Positions 23,305 to 32,582 of a stretch of DNA of 64,000 nt are shown piece after piece. This stretch comes from Oscillospiraceae bacterium (lineage in GTDB: Bacteria; Bacillota; Clostridia; Oscillospirales; Acutalibacteraceae). The position numbers and the translations under genes are program-made. The notes beneath the pieces are model-generated. The model was not told the origin of the DNA and ran no database searches. It was given only the letters and a program-made list of their open reading frames with translations. The stretch is from NCBI GenBank assembly GCA_902774035.1, contig CACYHA010000004.1:1-64000 (forward strand). The letters run 5' to 3'. The stretch's first letter is position 1; the number at the start of each line of letters is the position of its first letter.

Positions 23305-26300
23305 TCATTTCCAAAATTTGATCACCATGGTGAGCGTGCGAACGATCGCCGTCACGAACGCGATGAGCGCATCCCAGAAATTGTCGCGGCCGGTCTTGGG
23401 CTGTTCAGCGCCGCAAACCGTGCAGACGCCGTCCGCATAATTGTGGGCGGTCTTGTCGATCGGCTTGGTCTCGGTGAAACCGCAGACGCCGCAGGAACGG
23501 GACTTGACGCCCTCTTCTGTGCAGGTGGCTTCCTTGGTCACGGTCCAATCGCCCATGGCGTGAGACTTCTTGGCGATGGTGTTCGCGGTGCGGTTGAGTT
23601 CCTCACCGCAGTCTGCGCAGTAAACCACGCTGTCATAGCTGCCTGTCGCCGTGCAGGTGGCTTCGTTTCTGTTTTCTTCGACAGCCGCGGCTGCAGTGTG
23701 GGCGGTTTCGTCGATCGGAAGCACCCAGCTTTCGGCTTCAATTTCCGTTTCGCCTGCCGCGTCGAAGAAATAGGCCTCGCAGTCCGGGCAATACCAGTAA
23801 GCGCTGTTACCTTCCGCCTTGCAGGTGGCCGCTTTCGCCGCGGTCGCAGTCATGTTCTCGTGTGCGCAGTCATCAATAGCCGCAACAAGATAGATGCTCA
23901 GTCCGTCGGCATCCGCATAAACATAGTTGCCTCTTACTCTGGAGGGAACCTTTTCCACCGTACCGTTTGCAAGCGCGTGGTACACGCCAACCTTTTCGGG
24001 CGCAGCGTTTTCGGGCGCCGGGAAGCGCAGCGTGATCGAGCCGTCCGGCTGAATGGCAACGTCGTCCTTCATCAGCTTGACGTCATAAGCGGACTGCTGC
24101 AGAATCTTTTTCTTATCAAGTTCGGGAAGATTCCTGATCGCCTGATGCAGCTCCGGTCTGACTTCAACATCCGGGACAACAACAAGCAGCGCATCTTCGT
24201 CGATCACATTGGGAGCGGCATAGATCACAACAGACTCTTCGGGGGCTTCTTCGCCCTCTTCCTGCTCACGCGCTTCAATGATGAGCATATTGTCGCGAAT
24301 ATACGTTATGATCGAAAGGATTTGGTTAACTTCATCCTTTTGGCTCATCAGTTCGTCATATTCCTCGCTGCCTTCCTCGGCCAGTGCAAGCGCCTCGTTG
24401 ATCTCATCCAGCGCATCCTGCAGTTCGTCGATAGAATACGCTTCGATATAACCGTACTGCTCGATCGCCATTGAGATCTCACCGTTTTCAGGATTGTAGT
24501 AGAAGGAATACATCTCGATCTCATTCATGAATTCTTCTGCTTCCTCTTCCGGAACGCCAACCGCTTCCAGGAAGTACGCATAGAAGGGTTCCTTTTCCAG
24601 ATAGATGCCGATTTCTTCGATCTCTGCAAGATCATAGACAATGGGAACCAGACCCGCATAGGGATCATAGCCGACGATCTTGAGGTAATGGTCAAGGTCG
24701 TATTCGAGAATGCGGCCGGAAGGATCGACGCCGAACACAGTTTCGCCGTCAGCGGCAAGGTACCAGACTGCGCCGCGAACTAACTGTTCAAAATACGCAA
24801 ACGTATCGGGCTCCATGTAGCCTCCCATATTGGAAATATAGGTCTCGATATCGAGCCATGCGTCGCCGTCCACCAGACCTTCGTCGGAGACCGGAAGCAC
24901 GGTTGCACCTTCCAGCGGGTTGATCTTAATGTAATCGAAGATGTGATAAAGATTGGTTGCGCGGTCGAACTCTTTTTTGCCTTCCTTCGTTATCGCAATG
25001 ATGGTGTCTTCGTCTTCGCTCAGATAGTAGAACGCATCATAGACGTTATACACGTCGAATTCATCGTCGTAGACAGTTTCACCGGTTTCGCTGTCATACC
25101 GGGAGAAGTTTTCATAGGCAAACTCCGAGTCGATCGCTCTCGGCGTATCCACTGTCAGATTATACGGCAGCTTTTGGAATCCAGCGCACAAAATGAAATT
25201 CCAGAGGCCGTAAGAGCCGAGTGGACTGGTTTCAACATAGCCGTTTTCGTCGCAATAAATCGTGGAAGTAGCCGGATCCAGATAGTAATCCAAATCAACC
25301 ACCTGCGCAGCGTTGGCTTCGGTATAGCCATGATCGGCCAAATAGGAACAATAACCTTCAGCATTCAGCCAAAGCGTGCCGTCCGCAAGTCCTTCGGCAG
25401 ACTTCGGCAAAAGGACATAGCCGAGATCCTCAAAGGTAACTTGCTTTACATAGCCGTTGATATCTGCCCAGTCTTCTGCGTTGGCAAACATACCGACGAT
25501 GGTATCAAACACGATGAAATCGTCGGGACCTTCGCCATAGACATTTGTGCAGGTCATCTTGAAGTTGCCGTCTTCGTCAATATAGAGCTTATCGAAAAAA
25601 TACGTGGCAAATTCTTCATCGGTGATTTCCGTTTCTTCCAGCACGGCGGCCTTGTCAAAATATTTGTCGCCGTAATTCAGGCCATCGGGAGAAAGCGGAA
25701 GCTGCGTCCAAGCTGTGTCGGTGTCGCGCTGCATGATCGCTGCTTCAAAAGCCTCCGTGGCTTCGCCGTTTTCGATCACGGTCACAACGCCGTTGACAAC
25801 GATTTTGAAGTTCCAGAATTCGTCAGTGTAGACCTCGATATAGTCGCCGTCATCATAGAAATCGGCAAACACGGTTTTGTAGGTGTAATACCAACCGACC
25901 AGAAGACCCGCAACATCGTCCCAGGTGTCGATCAGATGCAGGGTTTCCCAGGGACCGAAACCGTACTGCAAGACAAAGCTTTCAAAGATCGACGTATCCG
26001 AGGTGTAGTTTTCAAACGGATCAGGACGGCTCTGATCATAATAGTTCTGGTTGAAGATCTTGATCGCGGAATGATCTTCTTTGATGAAGAATTCGGTGGC
26101 CTCATAACGATCGGCGTCGTCATTGTATCCGGCGTCTCTCAATGCCGCGACATAACCGCTCAGATCAAAATACCAGTCGCCGGGATACAGATCATCCGCC
26201 GAGGTCGGCAGGATCACGTAGCCGTCGGGTGCGTCGACAGCAAACGCCACGGTTCCCAGCAGGGAGCACATGGACAGCGCCATTAATACGGAAAGGAAAA

Positions 26301-26328
26301 TTGCCAAGGATTTTTTCAGAGTTTTCAC
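23305..26328 (-). CDS. large secreted repeat protein with CxxC zinc-ribbon-like C-terminal repeats
   Basis: 1007 residues; GTG start with GGAGG. Signal peptide 1-30. At least four copies of a module begin with a pattern like LPxSxDGLxDGDxWxD, near residues 37, 205, 303 and 475. Each is rich in acidic and aromatic residues and ends in an Ig-like strand pattern. A helical region around 600-680 precedes them. Residues about 830-985 hold cysteine-pair repeats (YWYCPDCEAYF, VYCADCGEEL, SRSCGVCGFTETKPIDKTAH, VCTVCGAEQP) common in clostridial surface proteins. The tail is hydrophobic and ends in a lysine (WDALIAFVTAIVRTLTMVIK). Function unknown. Confidence 0.8.
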   Translation of the reverse strand: MKTLKKSLAIFLSVLMALSMCSLLGTVAFAVDAPDGYVILPTSADDLYPGDWYFDLSGYVAALRDAGYNDDADRYEATEFFIKEDHSAIKIFNQNYYDQSRPDPFENYTSDTSIFESFVLQYGFGPWETLHLIDTWDDVAGLLVGWYYTYKTVFADFYDDGDYIEVYTDEFWNFKIVVNGVVTVIENGEATEAFEAAIMQRDTDTAWTQLPLSPDGLNYGDKYFDKAAVLEETEITDEEFATYFFDKLYIDEDGNFKMTCTNVYGEGPDDFIVFDTIVGMFANAEDWADINGYVKQVTFEDLGYVLLPKSAEGLADGTLWLNAEGYCSYLADHGYTEANAAQVVDLDYYLDPATSTIYCDENGYVETSPLGSYGLWNFILCAGFQKLPYNLTVDTPRAIDSEFAYENFSRYDSETGETVYDDEFDVYNVYDAFYYLSEDEDTIIAITKEGKKEFDRATNLYHIFDYIKINPLEGATVLPVSDEGLVDGDAWLDIETYISNMGGYMEPDTFAYFEQLVRGAVWYLAADGETVFGVDPSGRILEYDLDHYLKIVGYDPYAGLVPIVYDLAEIEEIGIYLEKEPFYAYFLEAVGVPEEEAEEFMNEIEMYSFYYNPENGEISMAIEQYGYIEAYSIDELQDALDEINEALALAEEGSEEYDELMSQKDEVNQILSIITYIRDNMLIIEAREQEEGEEAPEESVVIYAAPNVIDEDALLVVVPDVEVRPELHQAIRNLPELDKKKILQQSAYDVKLMKDDVAIQPDGSITLRFPAPENAAPEKVGVYHALANGTVEKVPSRVRGNYVYADADGLSIYLVAAIDDCAHENMTATAAKAATCKAEGNSAYWYCPDCEAYFFDAAGETEIEAESWVLPIDETAHTAAAAVEENRNEATCTATGSYDSVVYCADCGEELNRTANTIAKKSHAMGDWTVTKEATCTEEGVKSRSCGVCGFTETKPIDKTAHNYADGVCTVCGAEQPKTGRDNFWDALIAFVTAIVRTLTMVIKFWK

Positions 26329-26438
26329 AAATATTCCTCCTTTTGGATTTTGGGTTCGTTCATTTGTTTATGGGCGGACGACTGTTCTTTTTTTCGAAAT
26401 CCCCTCCTTAAAATGTATTTGAATGTATCATTTAATTC

Positions 26439-26467
26439 ATTATAAACCAAAAATTAGAAACGCACAA
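26439..26467 (-). promoter_or_regulatory. promoter of the 1007-residue secreted protein gene
   Basis: Read leftward: TTGTGC (26462-26467), 17-bp spacer, perfect TATAAT (26439-26444). The -35 lies inside the last codons of the truncated kinase ORF. The leader between the promoter and the GTG at 26328 is about 105 bp and holds no other gene. Confidence 0.65.
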
Positions 26468-27464
26468 CGTCACAAGTGATAAAATGTGTCAAAAATATGT
26501 TAATATGTCGTAGAATTTTTGCCGCTGTTTTTATGCAAAGTGCACAAAAGAGGCAAAAATCAGTTTTTGCTGTTGGGATCAAGGGCAATTCCAACCACCC
26601 GGGCGTGAACGGCCAGCTCCGTGCGGCAAGGTAGGCTTCGATGGCAAGCAGGCTCTGGCCGAGGTCGTTGTGCAGCCGCGTTTTTGCCGAAAGCACCTCG
26701 CGTTCGCGCACGATGCGTTCCATATTGTTCAGATAGGTGCGCATCTGCCGGTTCACCGCCGCCAGACGCTCGTTGCGCTGACGCAGCTCGCAAATGTCGC
26801 GGTAACGCTCCGTTACGTCATAGGCGATCGTTTCCGTGAGCGGCTTGTTGTCCATTGCCACCTGCCGGCGCTTGAGGTGCCACGTTTCGCCGTTCGGCAG
26901 GCACAAAAAGGTGTTGTTCGCGTCTTCGTCCACGGTGCAGCCCGGCAGCAGGTCCCGCTTTTTCAGCCGTTCATCCAGTCGCACGATATCTGTGACGCCC
27001 GTGCCGAAAGCCTCGTTGCAGATGCTTTGCATCCGGTTGTTCACCAGCTTCGGAAAACCGTCCGGCAAGCTGTAGCATACGCCGTCGGGGAGATGATCCA
27101 GCCCCTCGCAGACGGACCGCGCCGAAAGGGTCTGTCGGCTCAACCGCACCAGACGCAGATGCATCACGATGACCGCCGCCAGCAGCAACCCCATGTAAAG
27201 CGCAATCAACCAGAGCGGCAAAGAAAGGATACGGTTCATAAAAGGCAACAGTTCCATATTTCTCTGAATAAGAACAATGTTGATCGCCATGGTGGAAGAC
27301 GGAAGAATGCTCAAAAATGCCACGAGCAAACCGATCCGGAAAATCCGTCTTGCCGTTCGGTATCTGAACGCGCGTACCGTGCAAAGCAAGGCGCCCATGC
27401 AAAGCAGATACAAGCCAAAAGCAATCGCGCGAACCCAGCCAAAGGGCAAATCATTCAAGCACAT
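26454..27464 (-). pseudogene. truncated sensor histidine kinase (lacks ATPase domain)
   Basis: 336 codons. About four N-terminal membrane segments precede a linker and a coiled coil (RQRNERLAAVNRQMRTYLNN), then a HisKA_3-like phospho-acceptor helix TRLHNDLGQSLLAIEAYL with the H-box histidine. Directly after this, at about 26620, the sequence stops resembling a kinase. The last 50 or so codons run into AT-rich intergenic DNA and the promoter of the next gene. The HATPase_c domain (N, G1, G2 boxes) and any partner response regulator are missing, so a deletion probably removed them. The start has a GGAGGGGGCG site overlapping the end of the upstream pseudogene. Confidence 0.7.
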
Positions 27465-27467
27465 AGA

Positions 27468-29208
27468 TCAGACGCCCCCTCCGACATTTTTCGATTTCAA
27501 AACAAAGCGGATCTCTTCGCTGTCGGTCTTGCGCTTGACCGTCTCCACGGTGTGCTTGAGACTGAGAAAGTCCGCTTGCGACATTGCCTGCGGCTGAAGC
27601 GCGATCTCCAAAACGGCATCCAGAACGTGGGCTTGTTTTCGGCTGACAACGGCCTCAACCGCCAAAAGCATGGGCAGCACCTGCTCGATCACAGACTCAA
27701 ACGCTTCATACACCGCCACGGCGCCGCGGGCCGAAACAGTCAGCCCCGGCGCGACCTTGACCTCACAGGAGATTTCCGAAAGGCGCAGCGCCTTTGCCGA
27801 TTCTTCAAAGCAAAGCCGCAGCTCTTCTCCGTTCAAATACGGGTGGGTTTCCGCCTGCAGGAGCAAATTGCTGCGGCGCTTGCAATAGGCCAGCAGAACC
27901 GCCATTTTTTTCAGCGCGGCGCAAAAGGCCTCCTCCTCGCCGGGAAGATGCTGCACCCATGCGCTGAGCTGATTCAACTGCGGGCGCAGGGATTCCGTCA
28001 CACTGTCGAGCAGACGGGTCTGTTCGGCGGTCTTTTTGCGGCTCTCGTCAATCTCGGCGGAAAGACACATCATGGCGTTTTCTTCCTTGAGATAGTCGGC
28101 GGTATCCTCCAGCTCCTCCTTCAGACGACGCAGCTCGGAGATGTCCTCCGTCCAATAAAACCAGCCGCCGATGACCGGCCGCACCTTGAGCAGCGTGTCG
28201 CCGTCGGGCAGAACAAGGGTGCCGTTCCTTGCTTTTTCGATCTGCTCAGGCTTAGGACGGACGCCGGCGGCAGAGGTCTGCCGCGCGTGAAACGTATCGT
28301 CCGCGAGACCTGCGTTCAGCGAAGAAACGGCAAAGATCGCCGGGTAATCGTTGTTGGAAACGATCACCCGCGCAATGACAAGGCTTTCCCAAAGCGCAAT
28401 CGCGCTGATGCAAATGAAATCGCTCATTGCGAAAGCCTTCTGGAAGAAGGTTCTGTTCTGGCCGGGATAGGCATAAATCAGCGAGTAGATCACCATCAAC
28501 AGAAGAATCAGGCTGGGCAGCCAGAACGTTTTCAGGAGCCGGCGGTTGAGAGAGGAGCGGATCATCATCCCGATCACGATCAAAAGACCCAGCACGATCC
28601 AACCGGACGCCAGATAAATAGAGGATCCCGTGGGTATATTCGCCTACCCAGTTTTCAATTCCGTTCGTGAACCGAAACGTAAGCTGATGCAGGTCGTTCG
28701 TAAAAATGCCCGCCGAAAGCAGCGCCGGGGGCAAAAAAAGCCAATACCACTTTCTGGAGATTTTTTAGTCGTCGGCTTTGCCGAAATACAGGGCGGCATA
28801 AAACAAAAACAGCGGCCCGAAGGTCAAAGGGATATAGTAGGCATACCAGAGATACCGTGCAACGGCGCCGTCGTGCGTCACAAAGTTACATTTCGCAACA
28901 TGCAAAAGGCTCAGCAGAATGAAAAGCACCGCCAACCGACCCATGTTGTTTCGCATCTGTTTTTGCGGGAACCGTCTGTGGACGCTGAGATACCACTGCA
29001 TATAGACAACTTCAATGATGAGGGCGGACAAAACGCCAAAGTGCAGAACCTTCCATATCATCCACTCATCAAAGTGTAAAGCAGTCCAAAGAGGCCATTC
29101 GTTCAGGGCTCTATCCGAAATATGGTCAAACGTGTTCATCAAGCCGGCGCATAAAAGCACCGAAAGATTCATCAGCAGCTTGCGCAGCGACTTCTTATTA
29201 AAATCCAC
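27468..29208 (-). pseudogene. 7TM-type sensor protein (histidine kinase N-terminal 7TM region), inactivated
   Basis: The reading starts at GTG 29208, preceded by GGGAGGTG. It encodes several membrane helices up to YLWYAYYIPLTFGPLFLFYA, then hits an in-frame TAA at 28765-28767. The same frame continues after the stop with the family's conserved stretch (FTNDLHQLTFRF). Near 28630 the coding frame shifts by one base and continues as IYLASGWIVLGLLIVIGMM through a PAS-like segment and a coiled coil to 27468. It has both a nonsense codon and a frameshift and no kinase motifs at its C-terminus. It is the partner of the truncated kinase immediately downstream. Confidence 0.8.
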
Positions 29209-29416
29209 GGGTTCACCTCCCGGCGCGCAGCTTTTCTCTTTTTCGGGTTCATTATATCCCAGAAAAACCTGCTTGTCTACGTCACTAGTGACTAATTTTC
29301 GACACTTTGAAGAAAAAATTGAAACAAATTCAGGCGTGCGCGCCTTGTCCGTTGCCGAAAAGTGCCATCCGACGATCTGCGTCACAAAAACTTTTGCCGA
29401 AAATCCTTGTACCCTC

Positions 29417-29445
29417 TTGAAAACCGGAAAAAAATGTGCTATAGT
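29417..29445 (+). promoter_or_regulatory. promoter of the methyltransferase operon
   Basis: TTGAAA (29417-29422), exactly 17 bp, TATAGT (29440-29445). The interval from the sensor pseudogene start (29208) to the first gene (29521) is 312 bp. Apart from this promoter and the adjoining operator I see no gene in it. Confidence 0.85.
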
Positions 29446-29472
29446 TAGCTTGAGCTAATTAGCGAACGCTAA
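29445..29472 (+). promoter_or_regulatory. tandem palindromic operator abutting the -10 box
   Basis: Two 14-bp perfect palindromes lie head to tail: TTAGCTTGAGCTAA (29445-29458) and TTAGCGAACGCTAA (29459-29472). Both fit TTAGC-N4-GCTAA. The first shares its first base with the -10 box. This is the layout expected for a dimeric repressor (for example TetR or MarR type) binding twice at the transcription start. No regulator gene is adjacent. Confidence 0.75.
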
Positions 29473-29520
29473 TCCACTTCCAGATGCAGATGCAAAAACA
29501 ATGAAAAAGGAGGAACCCTT

Positions 29521-30027
29521 ATGAGCATTCCCGTCATTCTGATCGAAATGGCCGTTTTTGCGGCGCTGTTTACCGCTATCGTCTTCACGGCATACAGGGG
29601 CGACAGGAAATACAGCCCCGCCGGGATCAGCAATTATCCGCCCGATATTCAGGCGGAATACTTCAAAACGCACGCGCCGGTCGAGGTTTCCTACCGGTCG
29701 AAAAAGGTTCTGTTGACCAAAGGCTTCGGCGTGCTGCTGTTTACCGTGATCCTGCTGGTCTGCGCCCTGATCGCGGGCGCGAAAACCTTTTGGCAGGGCT
29801 TCGGTCTGGCGTTCGGCCTGATGGTGTGGATCGGCGCCTACGACACGTTCTTTCTGGACTGGGTGCTGTTTGCGCGGCTCCCCATGTTCCGGCTGGAGGG
29901 AACGGAGCACATGGACAAGGCATATCATCAAAAGTGGTTTCACCTGAAAGGCATGCTGTTTCCGGGAATCGTCTTTGCGCTGATCCCGGCCGCGGTCGTC
30001 GGGCTGCTGATCCTGCTGATCCGATAA
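29521..30027 (+). CDS. small membrane protein, first gene of the methyltransferase operon
   Basis: 168 residues with four predicted membrane segments: about 5-25, 70-92, 94-115 and 147-167. The central signature is FGLMVWIGAYDTFFLDWVLF, followed by a polar stretch with GTEHMDKAYHQKW. The family is not recognised. The last gene of the operon (33903-34403) has the same length, topology and an AYDxxFxDxxLxxR signature, so the two are probably paralogues. AAAGGAGG precedes the ATG. It could be a transporter or membrane enzyme subunit; there is no direct evidence. Confidence 0.8.
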   Translation: MSIPVILIEMAVFAALFTAIVFTAYRGDRKYSPAGISNYPPDIQAEYFKTHAPVEVSYRSKKVLLTKGFGVLLFTVILLVCALIAGAKTFWQGFGLAFGLMVWIGAYDTFFLDWVLFARLPMFRLEGTEHMDKAYHQKWFHLKGMLFPGIVFALIPAAVVGLLILLIR

Positions 30028-30040
30028 GAGAGAGATCGAC

Positions 30041-30679
30041 ATGAACTACATCGGAATGCCCATGGGTATGTGGGCGCTTTACAGAACATCCTTTCAATCG
30101 CATCTGGTTTCCGTTCTCGGGTTCAGCGAGAAAGCGGCGAAAAGGATTGCCGCCGCAGCAAAGCCGAAGTATAAAGAGATCATTGCAAAGCTGCCGGAAT
30201 TTGAAAAAGAAGACCGCTTCAAAATGAATATCGTGAACTGCGCCATGTTCGCGTCGTTCCTGCTGTGCATGGAACAAAAGCCGGACGTGGAACGGCTGAC
30301 GACGTTTTACGCCCGCGCCATGATGAACGCGCCGACGCGCGTGTTCTGCCGGTTGGAAGGCAGACAAAAGTTCAGCGCCAAAGACATTGCCGGCATGAAA
30401 GCGACTGCCGCGCTGAACGCAGCGGATCGCAACCCGTATTCATGGAACATGGCGATTCTCCCCTACGCCGACGGCAGCGGCTATGAGGCGCGTTTCACGA
30501 AGTGCGGCATATGTACGCTGATGCGGGAACTGGGACTCTATGCGTTCGTTCCGGCAATGTGCCGTCTGGATTACGACATGACGGCGGCAGGCGGCACGGC
30601 GGATTTTGTGCGCGAATACACGCTGGCTTCCGGCGGGCCCTACTGCGACTGCGGATACAAAAAGAAAGAAGGAACATAA
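30041..30679 (+). CDS. L-2-amino-thiazoline-4-carboxylic acid (ATC) hydrolase-family protein
   Basis: 212 residues. The C-terminal half carries the pattern typical of this clostridial family: FTKCGICTLMRELGLYAFVP, then CRLDYDM, then FVREYTLASGGPYCDCGYKK. The founding member opens the thiazoline ring of ATC on the way to cysteine, but most clostridial relatives are uncharacterised. The several conserved cysteines could bind a metal or take part in thiol chemistry. It is 13 bp downstream of the membrane protein and directly upstream of the HMA gene. Family call likely, activity unproven. Confidence 0.75.
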   Translation: MNYIGMPMGMWALYRTSFQSHLVSVLGFSEKAAKRIAAAAKPKYKEIIAKLPEFEKEDRFKMNIVNCAMFASFLLCMEQKPDVERLTTFYARAMMNAPTRVFCRLEGRQKFSAKDIAGMKATAALNAADRNPYSWNMAILPYADGSGYEARFTKCGICTLMRELGLYAFVPAMCRLDYDMTAAGGTADFVREYTLASGGPYCDCGYKKKEGT

Positions 30680-30680
30680 G

Positions 30681-30935
30681 ATGACAAAAACAACGCTCAA
30701 AATTGACGGCATGATGTGCGGCATGTGCGAAGCGCACATCTGCGACACGATTCGCAACAGCGTGCCCGACGCGAAAAAGGTGAAAGCTTCACACACGAAA
30801 GGCGAAGCGAGCTTTTTAACGGAGACGGTTCCGCGCGAGGATGTGCTCAAGGCAATGATCGACGCCACGGGCTACACATTCGTTTCCATGACGAGCGAAC
30901 CCTGTGAAAAGAAAGGCTGGTTTCATCGAACATGA
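30681..30935 (+). CDS. small heavy-metal-associated (HMA) domain protein
   Basis: 84 residues, a single ferredoxin-like HMA domain of the copper-chaperone type. The metal motif is MMCGMCEAHI (Cys13 and Cys16), followed by VKASHTKGEASF and a C-terminal GYTFVSM. It would bind a soft metal such as Cu(I) through the CxxC pair. There is no copper ATPase nearby; it sits between the ATC hydrolase-family gene and a methyltransferase and overlaps the latter by 4 bp. It may deliver a metal to, or protect, a protein of this operon. Confidence 0.88.
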   Translation: MTKTTLKIDGMMCGMCEAHICDTIRNSVPDAKKVKASHTKGEASFLTETVPREDVLKAMIDATGYTFVSMTSEPCEKKGWFHRT

Positions 30936-31774
30936 ATCAAAATACGGCTTACCACATCGAAAAAAACTCCGTACAGGAAACGCTGGTGATCCCGCTGCTC
31001 GGCCGTGTGGTCTGTTCCGAGCGGTTTCCGCAGTTATTCTCCGACCCCACGGCAAAGCGTATCTGCGATTCGCTGGACTATGACTTTGCAGCCAAACGCA
31101 GGCTGATGGAATCCCCTGCCGGACTGTTCGGCGCACTGGAGGTTGCCCAGCGCCAGTATGACCTGATGCAGGAGGTACTGGACTATCTGAAAGCCCATCC
31201 GAAGGCGGCGGTCGTCAACCTCGGCTGCGGACTGGACGACACCTTCACCCGCGTGGACAACGGCAAGTGCAAGGGTTACAACATCGACATGCCGGACGTG
31301 ATCGCCGTGCGGAATGATCTTCTGCCCGCCGGGGAGCGCGAACAGAACCTCGCCTGCGATCTCAACGACTTTTCGTGGATGGACAGGATCGATGCGGCGG
31401 AAGGCGCGGTCCTCTTTGCCGCCGGGGTGTTCTATTACTTCAAGACGGAACAGGTCAAAACCCTGTTTTGCGAAATGGCAAAGCGGTTCCCCGGCGCGGC
31501 CCTCACGTTTGATTCCTGCAACCGGCGCGGCGCAAAGATGATGATGCGCACCTGGCTCAAGGAAGCGGGGATCACCGACGTTGGCGCGTTCTTCTCGCTC
31601 GAAGATGAAGCCGCACTGCGCACGTGGAGCGCCGCCTTCGCTACGGTCACGTCCAAAAGCTATATGCGCGGCTACCGCGACATCTACCGTGACGTCGGCG
31701 AGTTCCACAAGCTGATGATCCGCTTTTGCGACAAGCTGGTTCGGATGAAAATCGTCAAGATTCAATTTGCATAA
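30932..31774 (+). CDS. class I SAM methyltransferase, leucine carboxyl methyltransferase-like
   Basis: 280 residues. The N-terminal ERFPQLFSDPTAKRICDSLD and the SAM motif VVNLGCGLDDTFTRV belong to the LCMT/Tcmp-type family, which often methylates carboxyl or hydroxyl groups of small molecules. Later motifs are NIDMPDVIAVR, AAGVFYYFK and ALTFDSCNRRG. No membrane segment. It is the first of four different methyltransferase genes in a row; the acceptor is unknown. Confidence 0.88.
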   Translation: MNQNTAYHIEKNSVQETLVIPLLGRVVCSERFPQLFSDPTAKRICDSLDYDFAAKRRLMESPAGLFGALEVAQRQYDLMQEVLDYLKAHPKAAVVNLGCGLDDTFTRVDNGKCKGYNIDMPDVIAVRNDLLPAGEREQNLACDLNDFSWMDRIDAAEGAVLFAAGVFYYFKTEQVKTLFCEMAKRFPGAALTFDSCNRRGAKMMMRTWLKEAGITDVGAFFSLEDEAALRTWSAAFATVTSKSYMRGYRDIYRDVGEFHKLMIRFCDKLVRMKIVKIQFA

Positions 31775-31786
31775 GGAGTGTTTTTC

Positions 31787-32575
31787 ATGAAACCCGATTA
31801 CAAAAACTGGATGCCGAAAGGTATGGTTTTGACCGCTGCAGCGGCGACCGCCGTTTTTCTGCTGCTGTTTGTCGTCTTCGGATGCACAGGCATTCTGTCC
31901 GGCACGCTGAAAACCGTGTTGTTCATCGTCTTTCTTGTCGGCACGGTGATCGGCCTCGGCGTGACGCTTTGGATGGTGCTGATGTACCGCGCGTTTTCCT
32001 ACAACGGCAAGCGGCAAATGTCGCGCCAGATCATTGAAGGGATCGCAAAGCATGTGCGGCTCCCGGACGGCGGCAAAGGCCTCGACGTGGGCTGCGGCAG
32101 CGGCGCGCTGACCATCGCCGTTGCCAAGCGCAACCCGAACGCGCAGATGGTCGGACTTGACCGCTGGGGCAAGGAGTATGCCTCGTTCAACAAGCCGCTG
32201 TGCGAAAGCAACGCCAAAGCCGAGGGCGTCTGCAACACGTCCTTTGTGCAGGGCGACGCGACAAAACTCGCTTTCCCCGAAGGGAGCTTTGACGCGGTGG
32301 TGAGCAATTATGTCTATCACAACATCCCGACGAAAGACCGGCAGGCGCTGCTGCTGGAAACGCTGCGCGTTTTGAAAAAGGGCGGCGCGTTCGCCATCCA
32401 CGACATTTTTTCAAAGTCGAAATACGGCGATATGCGGGCGTTTGTTCAAAAGCTGAAAGCTATGGGTTATGAGCAGGTAGAACTGATCGACACCACCGAC
32501 GGCACCTTTATCACAAAGACGGAATCCATCTGGATGGAGCTGGCCGGCTCGGCGCTGCTCGTCGGCAGAAAGTGA
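31787..32575 (+). CDS. membrane-anchored class I SAM methyltransferase
   Basis: 262 residues from ATG 31787, with AAGGAG eight bases upstream. Two N-terminal membrane helices at about 13-60 place the catalytic domain at the inner face of the membrane. SAM motif I is GLDVGCGSGALTIAVA; later motifs are GLDRWG, FDAVVSNYVYHNIP and LRVLKKGGAFAIHD. Membrane anchoring suggests a hydrophobic or membrane-bound acceptor. It lies 12 bp behind the LCMT-like gene. Confidence 0.88.
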   Translation: MKPDYKNWMPKGMVLTAAAATAVFLLLFVVFGCTGILSGTLKTVLFIVFLVGTVIGLGVTLWMVLMYRAFSYNGKRQMSRQIIEGIAKHVRLPDGGKGLDVGCGSGALTIAVAKRNPNAQMVGLDRWGKEYASFNKPLCESNAKAEGVCNTSFVQGDATKLAFPEGSFDAVVSNYVYHNIPTKDRQALLLETLRVLKKGGAFAIHDIFSKSKYGDMRAFVQKLKAMGYEQVELIDTTDGTFITKTESIWMELAGSALLVGRK

Positions 32576-32582
32576 GGAAACC

